Shown: positions 1 to 60,726 of the stretch, piece after piece
Layout: every line of letters begins with the position of its first letter
Position numbering within the stretch: position 1 is the stretch's first letter
Assembly (NCBI GenBank): GCA_963082975.1
Contig: OY720346.1
Span: forward strand, 28,824,720 to 28,888,719
Direction: 5' to 3'
DNA: 64,000 bases
DNA from: Labia minor
Lineage: Eukaryota > Arthropoda > Insecta > Dermaptera > Spongiphoridae
The notes under the pieces: model-generated
Databases searched by the model: none
What the model was told of the DNA's origin: nothing
Seen by the model: the letters and a program-made list of their open reading frames with translations, nothing else
Translations under genes and position numbers: made by a program

Positions 1-1679
1 CTCACACTCGATGACGATCAATTCCCCCTCCCCCCTTGCGACTGAGCTTTCATCTTGGAAGCCATTCCTTCTCTCTCTCTCTCTCTCTCACTGTTACAAA
101 CCAATTGTTCACTTTGTCCCTCGCCCTGACGCCCTTCAACAACACAACTACCCTCTCCTCCTCTTTCCTTCACCACTCGCCCCTGGTCCTCTTCCATTTC
201 TGAACCCTCAACTCATCATCATGCTATTTAGTATTTATTTCAAGGGATTCATTAGAACAATCATGCCACATTTAAGCTTATACTTTTAAATAGAATGCAT
301 TCCATTAAAATTCATAATAAAACTATCCACTGGAAATATATAACATGGCTTAATATATAAAAAAATAAATAAAGGGAATGGATGGAAATTTATGATATAA
401 TAAGATATAAATAAACTTTAAATTTTTCTATAAAATATAAAGAAAACAAATAAATAAATTAAAAGTGAATTATTTGTGATTAAGCCCATATGACATTATA
501 AAGTAGCAAATTTTTTTATTCATATTGCAATAAAATATAAAAATCGTTATATATGATTTTACCATAACTATAATCACTAATTCTTCACTGATCTTCTCAT
601 CGAGAACATGGATCTTTTTTGAATTTTCAAATTCAACTGATTTTAATATCACAATAAAATATTTTATATTTAATCATTAATACAAATTTAAATAGATATA
701 GAAAAAATTATAATTATAACTATATATTAAATGTTATAATTATATATTATATATTATATTATATATTATATATTATATTTATATATAAAAAATAAAAAAA
801 TCAGATTATAAAATCTATTTAATCGTTTTGTTGAGGTATTAAATATACAAAAATTTACATATTGTATATACATATATACTAGTAATTTTAACCGTTTCCA
901 TTTATGAAATATAAATAGATAATTAAAATTAAAAATAAAACAGAGAAATTATATTTGAATTGTGAAAAGCCCCAATTTTTATTTTAATTTTATACCATTT
1001 ATGAGGAAAAAGCTTCTCTCCTGTAATTGACTATATTCTGCAACATTTTATTACAATTTATAAGGGAATTTTGTAAATTGCTACTTCTGCAATCGAAACG
1101 TTGGGTATTTTTTGTATTTTTTTTTTTTTTTGAATAAATTTACAATAACAAAATATCAATATGTGGTTTTATTTACAAAATTCCCTTATAAATAAAAACA
1201 GCCACCAAAGCTTTAATAATTTTATTACAATCTCTAAAGCTTGATAGAGATTTGTAAAAGGGAATTTTAAGTTGTGTTTATTGAACTTTAATTTAGTTAA
1301 ATCATACCCTTAGCCCATTTTTCAAAGAAATAGTATTTTTTTGTACTCTATTAGAAAAAAAGAATAAATAAATAAATAAATTCTGAATAAAAATATCATT
1401 ACAGAAATTTGAATAAAGTTTGACAAATGTAGAGGCAAATATATAACTAAATGTAATAAGCTCAATACTATTAAATGATATTCTATTTAATTTTTGGGTT
1501 TTTAATTATATTTGAAAATGAAGCTAAAATCGATGAATTTATAAAAATGAAGGTTTAAAAATAAAAATATAGAGATATAAATGTGTTCAAAAATTATTTA
1601 ATAAAATAATTATAAAAATATATAATTTTAAATGTGGTAGAAATTTATTTTCTATAATTGTGTTATTTTATTATTTCAG
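1..1679 (+). other. ETS intron upstream of first visible exon
   Basis: Non-coding. Bases 1-215 are a CT-rich, GC-richer patch including a (CT) run at 71-90. The rest is AT-rich and featureless except for a perfect 23-bp inverted repeat at 1056-1078 / 1171-1193. The open stretch at 11-289 has no recognisable protein features. Confidence 0.5.
1056..1193. repeat. Short hairpin/MITE-like inverted repeat
   Basis: Bases 1056-1078 are the exact reverse complement of 1171-1193 (23 bp, core TAAGGGAATTTTG), with about 90 bp between that includes a T-run. A partial third copy of the motif (TTTGTAAAAGGGAATTTTA) lies at about 1252-1270. This looks like a small foldback element; no target duplication was established. 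Confidence 0.6.
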
Positions 1680-40805
<39,126 letters not shown>

Positions 40806-43576
40806 CCGCCCTCCGTTGCCGCCCCAGGACAGCCGCCTCCCAAACTTACGGAGCCACAGCATCTCGAATACTACGGAGCTCTATGTTGTATATAGAAGCA
40901 AATGTCTCACTCATTTTACGCTACGTCAAAATAATTAAATCTCTCTCTCTCTCTCTCTTTCTCCCTGTCTATGAAAAAATCTTCCTCCCTCTCTCTTTCA
41001 CTCACTCACACACACACACTTCCTCATCTTGACCTTAATTATATATATTGAAGTACTCTAAAGTCAAACTTTCAAAATTAAATTACTAAAAAAAAAAAAA
41101 ATCTCTTGAAAAGACATTTATTTTTCTTATAATATATAATTTCCCAATTTAATTTCAACTAGAAAAATTTATTTTACAAAAATTCAGAAAATATAATTTG
41201 TGTCTAAACATCGAACGTTTATCATAATATTGAAAAAATTAAATTTGTATTATTATTATTGTTAGTTGTATTATAAAAATAATTAGTCGTGGAACATGAT
41301 TTTGGGGGATGAGAATATATTCAAGAGTGTTTAAAATTAAAACTATACAATAACTATATAAAATTAACTATCACATTTATAAAATAGTGAAAATTGCAAA
41401 AGAGGAATTACATTACGATATCTCTATACACTCTAAAATGTTAAGAGTGAATAATAAAATCGAGGAGATGAAGTGTGATGCGTATTTAATACGAATAGGA
41501 GAAAAGAGAAAAAAAACAATTGCGAAATGATAGGTGGTTGATAAGTTAAAGACACTTAACAAACATTATAATAGGAATTGGATGAAATGAGCTTAGAATA
41601 AGGACTGTTAGAAGAATATGGTTGCAAAAACTAAAACCACAACTTTCGATTTTTATAATAAATAAATATTATTTTCTGAATTTTTGTAATCCAAAATATA
41701 TATAAGAAAAATCACATTTTTATAATTGTTTATAAATTTAATTGAAACATTTTGCTTAAATTAATTTCTTAATTAAGGTCAATATCTTTTATTTTAATTT
41801 TTATTTATTAAAATACTAAAAGTTCTAAAGGAGAAAAATAATCGATCGCTTTAAATGAATAACATATAAAATCAAATATATCATTCTTGAATAGACAAAA
41901 GACAAATGCTAAAGTGTATTATTGTATATTATATATTATAAATTATATTAAAAAAAATAATAACTAATATACGTTAATGCGAAATGGTTAAATAATTGTG
42001 AGACAACGAGAATGGAGCGATTATTACTTCCTAGTCATTGAACTGTGATGTGTTTGTGAAAATTAGTCAACCTAAACTAAACTAAAGAAAACGAACAAGG
42101 ATTTGACCATATAATATATATGTAATGAATGGTTCCTTTGCGAATGAACAAGGGTTAAAAAAACAAACATTCTCAAGGAGCTCATTTAAAGAAAACTAGA
42201 TATCATTTTAGTAGGACAAGGCAGGTGATTTATTATCAACTGTTACAACCTTCCAAATAAAAAAATACTAATTTCATTTTGCTAATTATATTCAAATTTT
42301 ATATATATTCGAGTACATATTCGAAAAATTATTTATTTTTATTATTTTTTGTGTTTATTATTCGTGTAAATTTTTGCTTAAATGAATACAATTTAGATAT
42401 ATATATATATATATATATATTCAATGGAGATTTGTAAAACATTGAAAGAATAGTTTTGTATTTCCATGTGTACAAAGGAAGTATAAAAGAATAGACATCT
42501 ATATGCATCAAAAAGAAAAAAATTATTACAATATTTTTTCGAAAAAAAATGATTGTAAGATTTTTTTCTTAATTTTGTAATATATATAAGATAATTTTAA
42601 AATACTCATATTTATTTCATTTCACTTTGTAAATAAATAATACAAGTTATGAAATGGAATATTTAATAATTTAATCCAGAATGAAAAAAATATGAATTTG
42701 GTAAATTGAGATTAAGTTATAATATTTAGTTTTATCTTGAAGTGGCGTTAATATCAAAATTGATGTGTTTATTTTCTAATGTTTAACCTTTTTTTAATAG
42801 ATTCATTTTATATGGATATATTTATAAATATACATTGTATATACTGTATATGTAGACAGAAGATAATATTATAGTGAAATAATATTACACTAATACCCTA
42901 TTCTTTTTTGAGATTGTTTTTTCATTTATGAATGTAATTTAATGTTTATTATTTATAGCATTAATCTTGTAAAACAACTGTTGTAGTTTTTAAACTCATT
43001 TAACCTGTGAAATTTTACTTCATTCTCGTTAAAATATAATCGAAGAATTATGATAATCAGATATAATTAACTCTAATTAGGAAATTTTCCGGGTCAAATT
43101 CGCTTCACGGGCACCTTATTCTGTTAGAAAATTACAAGTTTTTTTATGTAATTAACTTATTGGTTATATTAATTATATAATAAAATCCCTGTAAAAAAAA
43201 GATATTCTAAGAAATTAACAAATTATAATTCACATAAGCTACATAATGTAATACATATTCATAAAATAATTTTGATATTGACGCCCTTATATTTTTTATT
43301 CTAAATATAATAACTTAACACAATTTTTTATCGATAAATAATCTTTAAAGAAAAAATACTAATAAATATTGTAAAAATATTATTATTATTGTTTTTTATA
43401 TTAATGCATTCTTATATAAATATAATACCTAATTTTAAACTAAAAATGATTTCTTAAATGTCATTGTAAATAAATATTTATAAAAAAATCATTATCTAAT
43501 TATATATATATAAATCATTTAATCCTAGTCTTTAAAAACATTGTTGTTTAAATTAAAAATAAAAATGTAAACTTTA

Positions 43577-43581
<5 letters not shown>

Positions 43582-43615
<34 letters not shown>
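43582..43615. repeat. (TA)n microsatellite
   Basis: About 17 TA units. Similar arrays are at 42397-42420, 43739-43759, 51105-51130 and 56353-56382. Confidence 0.9.
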
Positions 43616-43620
<5 letters not shown>

Positions 43621-45034
43621 ATCCAATGGAGCTTTAGTTTAAATTTATTTATTTTTAATTTGATAAATTCTGAATTTATAAAAGAAACGGTTTATTTTAC
43701 AATTAACGTATCACAGAATATTTATAATATAAAATAATATATATATATATATATATATAATTTTTTCATACAATAAATCAAGCTATTTGATTAAAAAAAG
43801 CTTGATGAAAATATAATTTCAAAAAAGGGCTAGGTGTTTAAAAAATAAACATAAATTGAAGCATAATATTTGTAAAAATAATTATAAATATTTTAATATA
43901 TTTTGTTGAATTTATTTATTTTTACATTTTAATTAATTATTTATTGCATTTAATTAAGTTTTTTTATTTATGTGATAATTTATAGTTTATAGTAATTTTT
44001 TTACTACAATAATAAAAAACTGTCTGCCTTTCTCTTCCAGGCCTAGTCCTACATACTACTCTAATCAATTAAATGTTTAAAGCAGTCAATATGTCATTTG
44101 ATATTATATATAAAAAATTAATATAATAATAATAAATTAAAATAAAAAGAAAAAGAAATATAACAAATAATTATAAATAAAAATTCATAAAAAGTAAATA
44201 TGTTTTAGACAAAATAAGACTCGATTGTATAAATAAATATCTATTATGTAGAAATTATATATTCATGCGTATACGCAAGATGTTGGTGTATTTTAATGTA
44301 TAGATGTTATGTATATATGCTATAAAAAAATTTGGCATACAAAATAGAAACTATATCTTTTTTGTTTATATATATATATTCCATCCTGAAAGTTTATATT
44401 ATATTGCGTTCTAATATTCATTTCAGATGTTCTTGTGGGACTTCAAGGGGTGTTACAAAAATTTTATAAATATTTCTTCAAAATCATAGTATATTTAAAA
44501 ATAAATATAATACAACTAAAAAATACTTAATGTAATTTAAACGTTTAACAGATGTGATTACAATATTAATTGTCGTTATACACATTTAAGATTGTTATGT
44601 TATTTAGTTAATCCTATAAAAGATTTCAATATAGGTAAAACTGAAAGAGACACATTAAGTTGATGAAATGATTAAAAATAACTTAATATCTTTTACAATT
44701 TTTGACAATATTTCGGAATAAATCAAACAATCAAAATTAAGTCATATCCAAAGAAATTTGTAAATTTAAAAATAATAATTCATATTTGTGTTAATAATAA
44801 AAAATTTGGTGGTAGAATTTTAGATTATTTTGTAGGAGGATTTGAGCATTCTTTATATCTTTTTACATTTTAAAATACAATTAAATTTTTAGAATAGATT
44901 AAAAGAATAGTTTATAACTAAAAGATATTACGATTTATTTAAATTTTAATTAAAAAAGCTTTATTTACATTAATATACATTTAAACGTTATACATTTGAG
45001 GTACAGTATTCGTCAATTTATATAAAAATTAGAA

Positions 45035-45112
45035 ATGAAAATATCAGAGATTAAAGCTGCAAGACAATTTTCCATAATAATTGACTCTACTTCTGATATA
45101 GACATGGTGAGC
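45035..45112 (+). pseudogene. hAT-type transposase fragment (ZMYM1-like)
   Basis: MKISEIKAARQFSIIIDSTS then DIDMVS matches the pattern EIK.AKYFSIIVDSTPDISH around the first catalytic Asp of hAT-type transposases and their ZMYM1-like relatives. The match stops after about 26 codons. Confidence 0.45.
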
Positions 45113-46763
45113 AATTATTATTTACTTGATCTATCTAATTTATTAGAACTAAGCTGTTCAAAAATTTACTTAATCAAAAACACACATACTACATAATTTT
45201 ACGGATATATGTATTTAAGGTACAAAGGACCTTAAAACAAATATTTTTTCAGAAAACTCGAATTCGATTTTTGACTGATTATGAAATTTCTCCATTATAT
45301 ACGAAAAACGAGGTGTGTTCCTTAGACCCTCCAGGCCTTTTCAGGCACAAATAATTTATTTCAAGCCTTTATAGAAATACCAGGGAAGTAAAAGTAAACT
45401 AAAAAAATAATAGTTAAGAGAATAAAATTGAATATAAAAAAAAAAAGAAAATAGAGCAAAAGTACTTAAGAATAAATATTTATATAATATAGTTTAATTA
45501 GTTAAAGTAAAAATTAAAATAAATAAAAGCAAAATAGTTATAAAACAATTTAAAAAATTTGAAAGTAAAAAATGAAATAAATACAATAGAAACACTGATA
45601 AACAAAAAGATAAAAAAACAAAACAAAATTTCAATCAACACATGAAAATTAAAAGTTTGAAATAGAAGAAGACTAAAATAATAAAAACAATAAAATAACA
45701 AAGAATAAGAGAGTTTTTTAAAGAAAATACTGTGAAAACAATATTGAAAACCCCTCTCTCTTTCAATTCTTGTTTCTTATTCAAGAAAATAACTAGATGT
45801 CAGCACCTTCCTTAAGGATATATTTGGGAGGGATTACTATTATAACACAAAAGATTAAATGAATATTGCATATGCTCCCACACCGCAGGTATATAGGGAC
45901 CCAAATTGCTTATTAATCTTGAGAATATATATAGAAATAAAGAAATAAATTTATAAAAGGCAAAATATATATATAAAATAAATTATTTTATAACTCTTAT
46001 AATAAAATTTTTTCTGCAATCAAAATAAGAGTAGCAAAATATCTAAAGATAATAGAAATAAATGTAAATTAAAGTTTGTAGAACAAAATATTTCTTCAAT
46101 ACATTAAGTTAATTTAACATTAAAATTGAATGTGAGGGATAAAAGTAGACACGTTTGGTAAATCGATTATGGGTGCAGGAGAAGGCGTGAATGGTCGAAG
46201 TGAGAAAGATGAGACTTTTTATATATATATACAATTTATAATGAATATATACATCTCTTTTGGGAAGGGAGTCCCCGCCGGAGGCGCGAATGTGTTGCGC
46301 GGGTGCTAAACAGAATCTGAGACTATATTTAAGCATAACCAAGTGTAACCAAGTTGTTTGATTTATTTATCAACAACTAGTGATACGATCTAATAGATCG
46401 ATCTCGATATTATAATTTCCACCCTGCACCAGTCAGGGAGTCATAAAAAATTACTAGGATAGATAGATTAACACACACAGATAAAGCTATTTCCTACAAT
46501 TACCCAGATATCCTTCTGAATGATCTTGAGATCAGGTCAGGATTCTTTATTCGCTCTTATGTATAACATCAGAAAAACAAAGTCAGCAAAAATGTTTAAA
46601 TGTAAGGAAATTAGGGAGGTATTGAAGCTGGAGAGGGTCACCATCTACCCAATAATGATATCCACTAATCAATCCTCTGAAGAAATAGTTTCTTTGAACT
46701 TTTAAAAAGAGCATTTCAGACAGTTTCAGAGAAAAATGTGAACCAATAACCCAAGCCCATTTA

Positions 46764-47052
46764 AAGCCCAATATACACGGGCTTAGTACTTGCCATTAGT
46801 TCAGGGGTGGGAAAATACTTTTAAACGCAGGCCTTTTGAACGCCCGCCGTCCCGTTGAAAAAGTAGGCTCTTATTTTGATTTTTCGTTCAATATGTCTCT
46901 AAAAAAATTAAGATAAATTTTTTTATTAGTGTTTTCGAAATATGGTCCTCCGGCCCAGAAGAGATTTTGAAAATTTCATTTTGGCCCTCGCTTAAAAGTA
47001 TTTGCCCACCCCTGAATTAATGGCAAGTACTAAGCCCGTGTAAATTGGGCTT
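46764..47052. mobile_element. Long palindromic MITE with hAT-like inner ends
   Basis: Inner ends CAGGGGTGGG (46802-46811) and CCCACCCCTG (47005-47014), continued by AAATACTTTTAA / TTAAAAGTATTT, are typical of hAT elements. The complementarity runs outward for a further ~38 bp on each side (AAGCCCAATATACACGGGCT ... to ...AGCCCGTGTAAATTGGGCTT). No transposase. See findings for the puzzle about its true ends. Confidence 0.65.
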
Positions 47053-47059
47053 AAGAGTT

Positions 47060-47215
47060 AGATGAAAGTTTTTCAGCATGCTGAGACAGACAGACAAACA
47101 GACAAACATGAAAAATTTAAGTCATATTTGGATACTCCAGATCATGAAACGTGAAAATAGATAAATAATTTTTAATTCTGAGCAATGTTAAGAAAAAAAT
47201 CTTTTAAAGATATAG
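47060..47215 (-). repeat. Interspersed repeat family C (copy 2)
   Basis: Reverse complement of the 22128-22335 repeat: GAGACAGACAGACAAACAGA, AACATGAAAAATTT, GATCATGAAACGTGAAAAT and TTCTGAGCAATG in order. It lies directly beside the palindromic MITE. Confidence 0.55.
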
Positions 47216-47926
47216 TGCTAAAAAATTTGATTATTATGTTAAACATTAATCTAAATCCCTACCTTAATATTTGAAGATCGGTGACCAGACATCAGCCACT
47301 TCCAACCTTAACAAATTCATTATTCATTTGTTAATATTAAAAATCTCATGTTCATTACCATCATAAAAATATAATCAGCAATCTTTATATTCAAAATCTT
47401 AATAAATGCCAATGAGCTCCTATAATTCTTAAAAACATATCTCCCCTTAAAAATTGTAAAAGTTTTTAAATTATGAATGTTTAGATAAAACCATTTATAG
47501 TACATAATAATATAAATTGATTTTATTTATTAATATCTGTCCTATTTAAATAAATGTTTTTAATTTTGAATTTCCCGGTCAATGATCATATTTTTTAAAA
47601 ATATTTTAATAAAAAATAAATAATTCATAAATTACAATAAAAATTATTTATTTATTTTGTTTGTTTAATTAATAATTAATTAATAATATGTTATTTCTTA
47701 GTTATTATATAAATAAATAGGATTTGTTTTTAATCTTGAATTTGACTAAATTTAAATACTCACATTCTGACCAATTCTGACCAAAACATGTGCACGGATA
47801 GTCTGTGATTCAAATTCAGTATTCTAAATAAATACCTTAAATTAATCTTCTGTTATTAGTGTTTAAGTTTAAGAATTAAACTTTAATTAAAATAAGAATT
47901 TAATTTTCTTATTATTGATAACAAAA

Positions 47927-48004
47927 ATGAAATTATTAACACATAATATGTTGACATCAAAGTGTATGAAAGGCGTTAAAGAAGGATATCCTTTAAGTAT
48001 ATTG
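47927..48004 (+). CDS. TRMT112: TRMT112 exon 1
   Basis: Starts at the ATG in ACAAAAATGAAATTA and encodes 26 residues to SIL. Donor GTATGT. Confidence 0.93.
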
Positions 48005-48968
48005 GTATGTTTTATTATAAATATAAAAATGAAATCAAAATTTTAATTTTTTTTTTAAATATATTTATAAAATAATCTATATTTTATAGGCAAAAGATAT
48101 TAAAGTTACCGAATCTGAATTCAATTCTGAATTTGTAGTTAGAATTATTCCTAAATTAGATTGGAAAACTCTTTGGACTGCAGCTGAAAGCGTGAGTATA
48201 TTATTATATGAGATTTCCAAAATAAATTTTATAATGTAATTATAAAAATAATATATAATAAATGGTTGTAATTTTCAAGTTTGAAGGGGGAATATATATA
48301 TATATATGTCATTTATTTTATTTCATTTGTTGTTTTTTATATAATATATTAAAATATCGAATTATCATTATTAATATAATTTCATCAAAATAAAACAAAT
48401 TATAGCTATTGTAGTAGTCTACTTATTTTTGTGTAAAGAAAATAGTTTTAAAAATATTTAAAATATTAGAATCTCATATATTATTGTTATTATGAGTTTC
48501 TCCTATGAATATAATTAGATTAACAAAAGAATTAAATTTACATAATATTGGGATAAAGTCCAAATTGACATAACTCATGTATTAGATAAACACTTAATTC
48601 TTCATTGGCATTTTTAAGACGAATATTTTAGGTAAAATGCTCCGACATTGTAACAGATTTCAAAAAATCTGCAAATTTTGTCAGAATACAAGTTTTGACA
48701 CCTTTTTAATTTCTGAAATTATTTTGCTTCAAATGATAAAAATAAAAACTAATTAAGTTTTTTTTTATTTTAGATTGGTCATGTAGGAGACTTACCTAAG
48801 GAATTGAAAGAAGATTATGAAAATGACGAAGATTATTTGAAAAAAGTTCATCATATTTTATTAGAAGTTGAAATAATCAATGGTGATTTGATTTGTCCTG
48901 AATCTGGAAGAAAATTTCCAATAAATCAAGGAATTCCTAATATGTTATTAAACGAAGATGAATTATAA
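47927..48968 (+). CDS. TRMT112: TRM112-type methyltransferase activator subunit
   Basis: Small zinc-binding partner that stabilises and activates several methyltransferases acting on tRNA, rRNA and translation termination factor (TRMT11, ALKBH8, BUD23/WBSCR22, HEMK2, METTL5 in humans). Exons 47927-48004, 48090-48191 and 48774-48968 join in phase 0 to give 124 aa against 125 in human. The start MKLLTHNMLTSKCMKGV, the middle NSEFVVRIIPKLDWKTLW, HHILLEVEIINGDLICPESG and the end FPINQGIPNMLLNEDEL align throughout with the family. The N-terminal cysteine site is partly unlike the yeast Zn motif, as in animals. A polyadenylation-type AATAAA lies 3 bp after the stop (48971). It converges on DDAH. 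Confidence 0.96.
48090..48191 (+). CDS. TRMT112: TRMT112 exon 2
   Basis: Acceptor ATTTTATAG and donor GTGAGT; 34 codons from AKDIKVTESEF to WTAAES. Confidence 0.95.
48774..48968 (+). CDS. TRMT112: TRMT112 exon 3
   Basis: Acceptor TTTTATTTTAG; 64 codons from IGHVGDLPKEL to LLNEDEL plus TAA. Contains the conserved CPESGRKFPI and GIPNMLL motifs. Confidence 0.96.
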   Translation: MGHVGDLPKELKEDYENDEDYLKKVHHILLEVEIINGDLICPESGRKFPINQGIPNMLLNEDEL

Positions 48969-51443
48969 TTAATAAAATAAAATCATCTCAAAAAGATTTT
49001 GTATATATTATATTTTAATAAACTATTAATATACTATTTTAAGTAAAATAGTTAGTGTAAGAAAGAAGTTAAGTTTAAAAGATACATTTATATTTATCTA
49101 GTTTGTTTCAAAACTAATTTATTTGTCCAGAAAAAATTAAAAAAATTAATGATACATAAATAAAAAATACATACAAATATTTAATTTGATTTTTATTTAG
49201 CTCTAAATAATATATGGCAGTGAATTTTGATTATTTTTTTATAATTTCAACTTCCGAATTATTGTTTCTCTAGAAGATACAACATTCAAGATTATATACA
49301 ATTAATTGTACTATATTTAGATGACTTAATTTAAATTAAAATAAAAATAATTAACAACTAACATATTGTCCCAAGTATAAGTCGATTATTTGTCTAGATA
49401 TAATTAGGAAAATCTATCATTTATTATTCAAATTATATTATATTATTGATTGATAAATATTTAAATTGATTCTGGATTAATATATTTACAGGAATACGTA
49501 TATCACAAATTACTAAAATTTACTATTTCAAGAATTATTAGAATACATATAGAGTAATGACTATACGTACAAATCAATTATATTAAAAGTTGGTAGGTAA
49601 GGAAAGAACTGCACCAACCAAGTTTCGTGGTCCGGTTTTTACAAAAGACTAGAAAGATTTTATCACATAGAAGAATTGTATTAAGTCAACAAAAATTATT
49701 TGATCGTTGAAAGTTTATAGAAAATCCTATTTAATCGGAATTTTTATTTTGATTACTATCAATTATTTCTATTTAATGAATCATAAATTTCTTAATCGTT
49801 AACAGTATTTCTATAAAGAGAGTTCTATCTAATTTTAGATCTATTTATTTTTATTAAAAATGTTCTCTTTTGAAATTTGTTTCTTCCCATTATAGTTAGT
49901 GATAAAATTAATAATGATTAATAATTAATGAGTAATATTCATACAAATGATAAAATCAAAATCGACTTATACTTTTGGCAATACTGCATTTCTGTGTAAA
50001 GTTAAAAACAAAAGCAACATATATGAAAATAAATGCATTCTATTGCTTTAGGAATGTAAAAATACAAAGCCAAAAATAGTGAAATTATTATTTCTTATAT
50101 GAAATGGTGAAACTTAGAATTTGTCGCTTAAATGTGGCAAGTAGATATAAATATGAGCAGAAATCATTGAATAAGAAAAATGATAAATAAATCAATTTCT
50201 AACGACAACCAGACTATATATTTATAATAAATAATATATGTTTCATAAAGAAACAACATTTATAACAAATTTGATAATATCATATTTGAAAGGATTTTTT
50301 AAATAAACCTTTTTTTTTAAAAAAAAATAAATATATATTTCACTTTGATATTATATTTAATTATTTTAAATAAAATTTTCAGTCTAGTATTTATTTTTTT
50401 ATTATTCGCGATGAATATTTTATTTATATATTATATTTGTTTATTATTTAAAAAAATTAATTTGAAATATCTGGATATATAAATGATAATAATAAAAATT
50501 TTGTTAATAAATTATTAATTCATTTAATTGTATTTTATAAATAGATAAAAGTAGCATTTCATTATCAAATGGCATTTACTGTCAGGTAATCTTATTGTGA
50601 AAAATCTATAATTTATCGTCTGTTTTTGATATAACTGAACAATATATAAATGTAAGAAAAAATATAATTTTGCTATTTTTCAGCTTAGTTTAAACATAGT
50701 GAAAAACGATAAAAAATTATAAGATAAATTAATATAAATCAATCATATATAAATATATATATATATATATTTATATAAATATGAATAAAATTCATGGCAA
50801 GAATTTATAATACATTAAATTATGAGATTAATAAAAGATCCCATTTCCCTAAAATAAATTAGCAGATATAAAAAATAATATATATTTTGGATCTCTTAAA
50901 AATATCACAAAAAAAGTAAAAATAAAAGTGTCAATCCGGTTTATCAGATCTAAGCATTATTAATTTGTAAAATGTTTTTTATATCTTTTATTATTTAGGG
51001 ATCTGTCAAAAAAGATTAAAAGTCATTTTACATATATAAATTCATAGGAAGCAAGGTTTATTTAAAAAAAAATGGATATATTTAATTTACCGGAAACACT
51101 TATTAAATATATATATATATATATATATATTGTATATGTATTATATTTGGTTTAAAGCTAACTTTTAAATTATTATCATATATATATATATATAATAGTA
51201 ATAATTAAGAAATTACATACATCAAAACTTTTTTAAATGCTCAAATTTTCAAATGATCAAATCATTTTTTTAATTTTTATAATAAAATACTGTAAAAGAA
51301 TGAATAAATTTATACTAATTATGTCAAAGATAAAATTTAAAAAATAAAAAAATAATTTGTGCTTAAAAATAAATTTTAACGAAATAATAATAATAATAAT
51401 AATAATACAAATAACAGTATTGAGATTGATTAAGAGGAAAGCT
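48969..51443. other. Convergent intergenic region between TRMT112 and DDAH
   Basis: AT-rich non-coding sequence holding the 3' ends of both genes. (TA)n arrays lie near 50755-50770, 51105-51130 and 51179-51195. No coding frame, transposon end or RNA gene recognised. Confidence 0.5.
48971..48976 (+). terminator. TRMT112 polyadenylation signal
   Basis: AATAAA begins 3 bp after the TAA stop, followed by a second overlapping AATAAAA. Canonical signal; the cleavage site is not visible. Confidence 0.5.
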
Positions 51444-60143
<8,700 letters not shown>

Positions 60144-60199
60144 TTAATTTATAGAAAAATGTTTCGTTTCAATAAAATTAGCACAGTGCACTTGATAAT

Positions 60200-60470
60200 T
60201 TGACGGATTGGTTGATAATCGTCGTGTAGTCAGCCGTTTGGCTGTATGGCAAGCAAACAAGCGAACAGGCAGCCAGGCAGGCAGGCAGGCATATAGAGAC
60301 GATTGGCCCCGCGCAGCCACACCCGCAGATATCGCTGATTGGTCAGTCTTGGGGGAGGGGGAAGAAAGGGGGCGCCAAAAATAAACGTTACGTTGCCTCT
60401 GGTGTAACTTAACACACAAAACACCGCTTGATTGTCTCTCTCTTCGCTCTCTCTGACTATTCATTTCATT
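60200..60470 (-). promoter_or_regulatory. DDAH promoter-like region with three CCAAT boxes
   Basis: Upstream of the DDAH ATG the sequence turns GC-rich. Minus-strand CCAAT boxes lie at 60342-60338 (GACCAATCAG), 60306-60302 (GGCCAATCG) and 60211-60207, with GGGTGTGGC (CACCC type) between the first two and a GGCGCC box near 60373. A TATA box is not evident, suiting a housekeeping promoter. The tandem GGCA-rich tract at 60268-60290 may lie in the 5' UTR. Confidence 0.5.
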
Positions 60471-60726
60471 CTTAATTTGGAATAATAACAAACAACAACC
60501 TTGACCACTTAACCAGTTATAGAGGAAGGACAACGATACTCATGAAAACAATTTCAATAAATCTATACCTAAAAAATAAAGCTACTTTGATATGTATGTT
60601 ATGAATAGTTGGAATATCCATCTATAAACAATATCGGACTGAAATCGAATTTGTTACTGAAAGGCAATAGTTTGAAACAACCAAGTGAAACCTAAAATTA
60701 TTCCTATATGGATAATCATATAAAAT

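Larger units (their letters stand above)
40806..47926. other. Intergenic region between ETS and TRMT112
   Basis: ETS 3' UTR first, with a (CT)n tract at 40940-40960. Then 7 kb of AT-rich DNA with long (TA)n arrays (42397-42420, 43582-43615, 43739-43759), a hAT-transposase-like scrap (45035-45112), a GC-rich patch near 46265-46310, an unrecognised GC-moderate stretch at 46500-46760, the palindromic hAT-like MITE (46764-47052) and family C repeat copy 2. Confidence 0.5.

Noticed and set aside
11..289. 92-codon open frame at the left edge
   Set aside because: Low-complexity CT-rich sequence, no recognisable domain, and it ends in AT-rich intron. Treated as non-coding.
46109..46342. Open frame over a GC-rich patch between ETS and TRMT112
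   Set aside because: No domain, AT-rich flanks, no splice context. The patch may be regulatory or a repeat relic.
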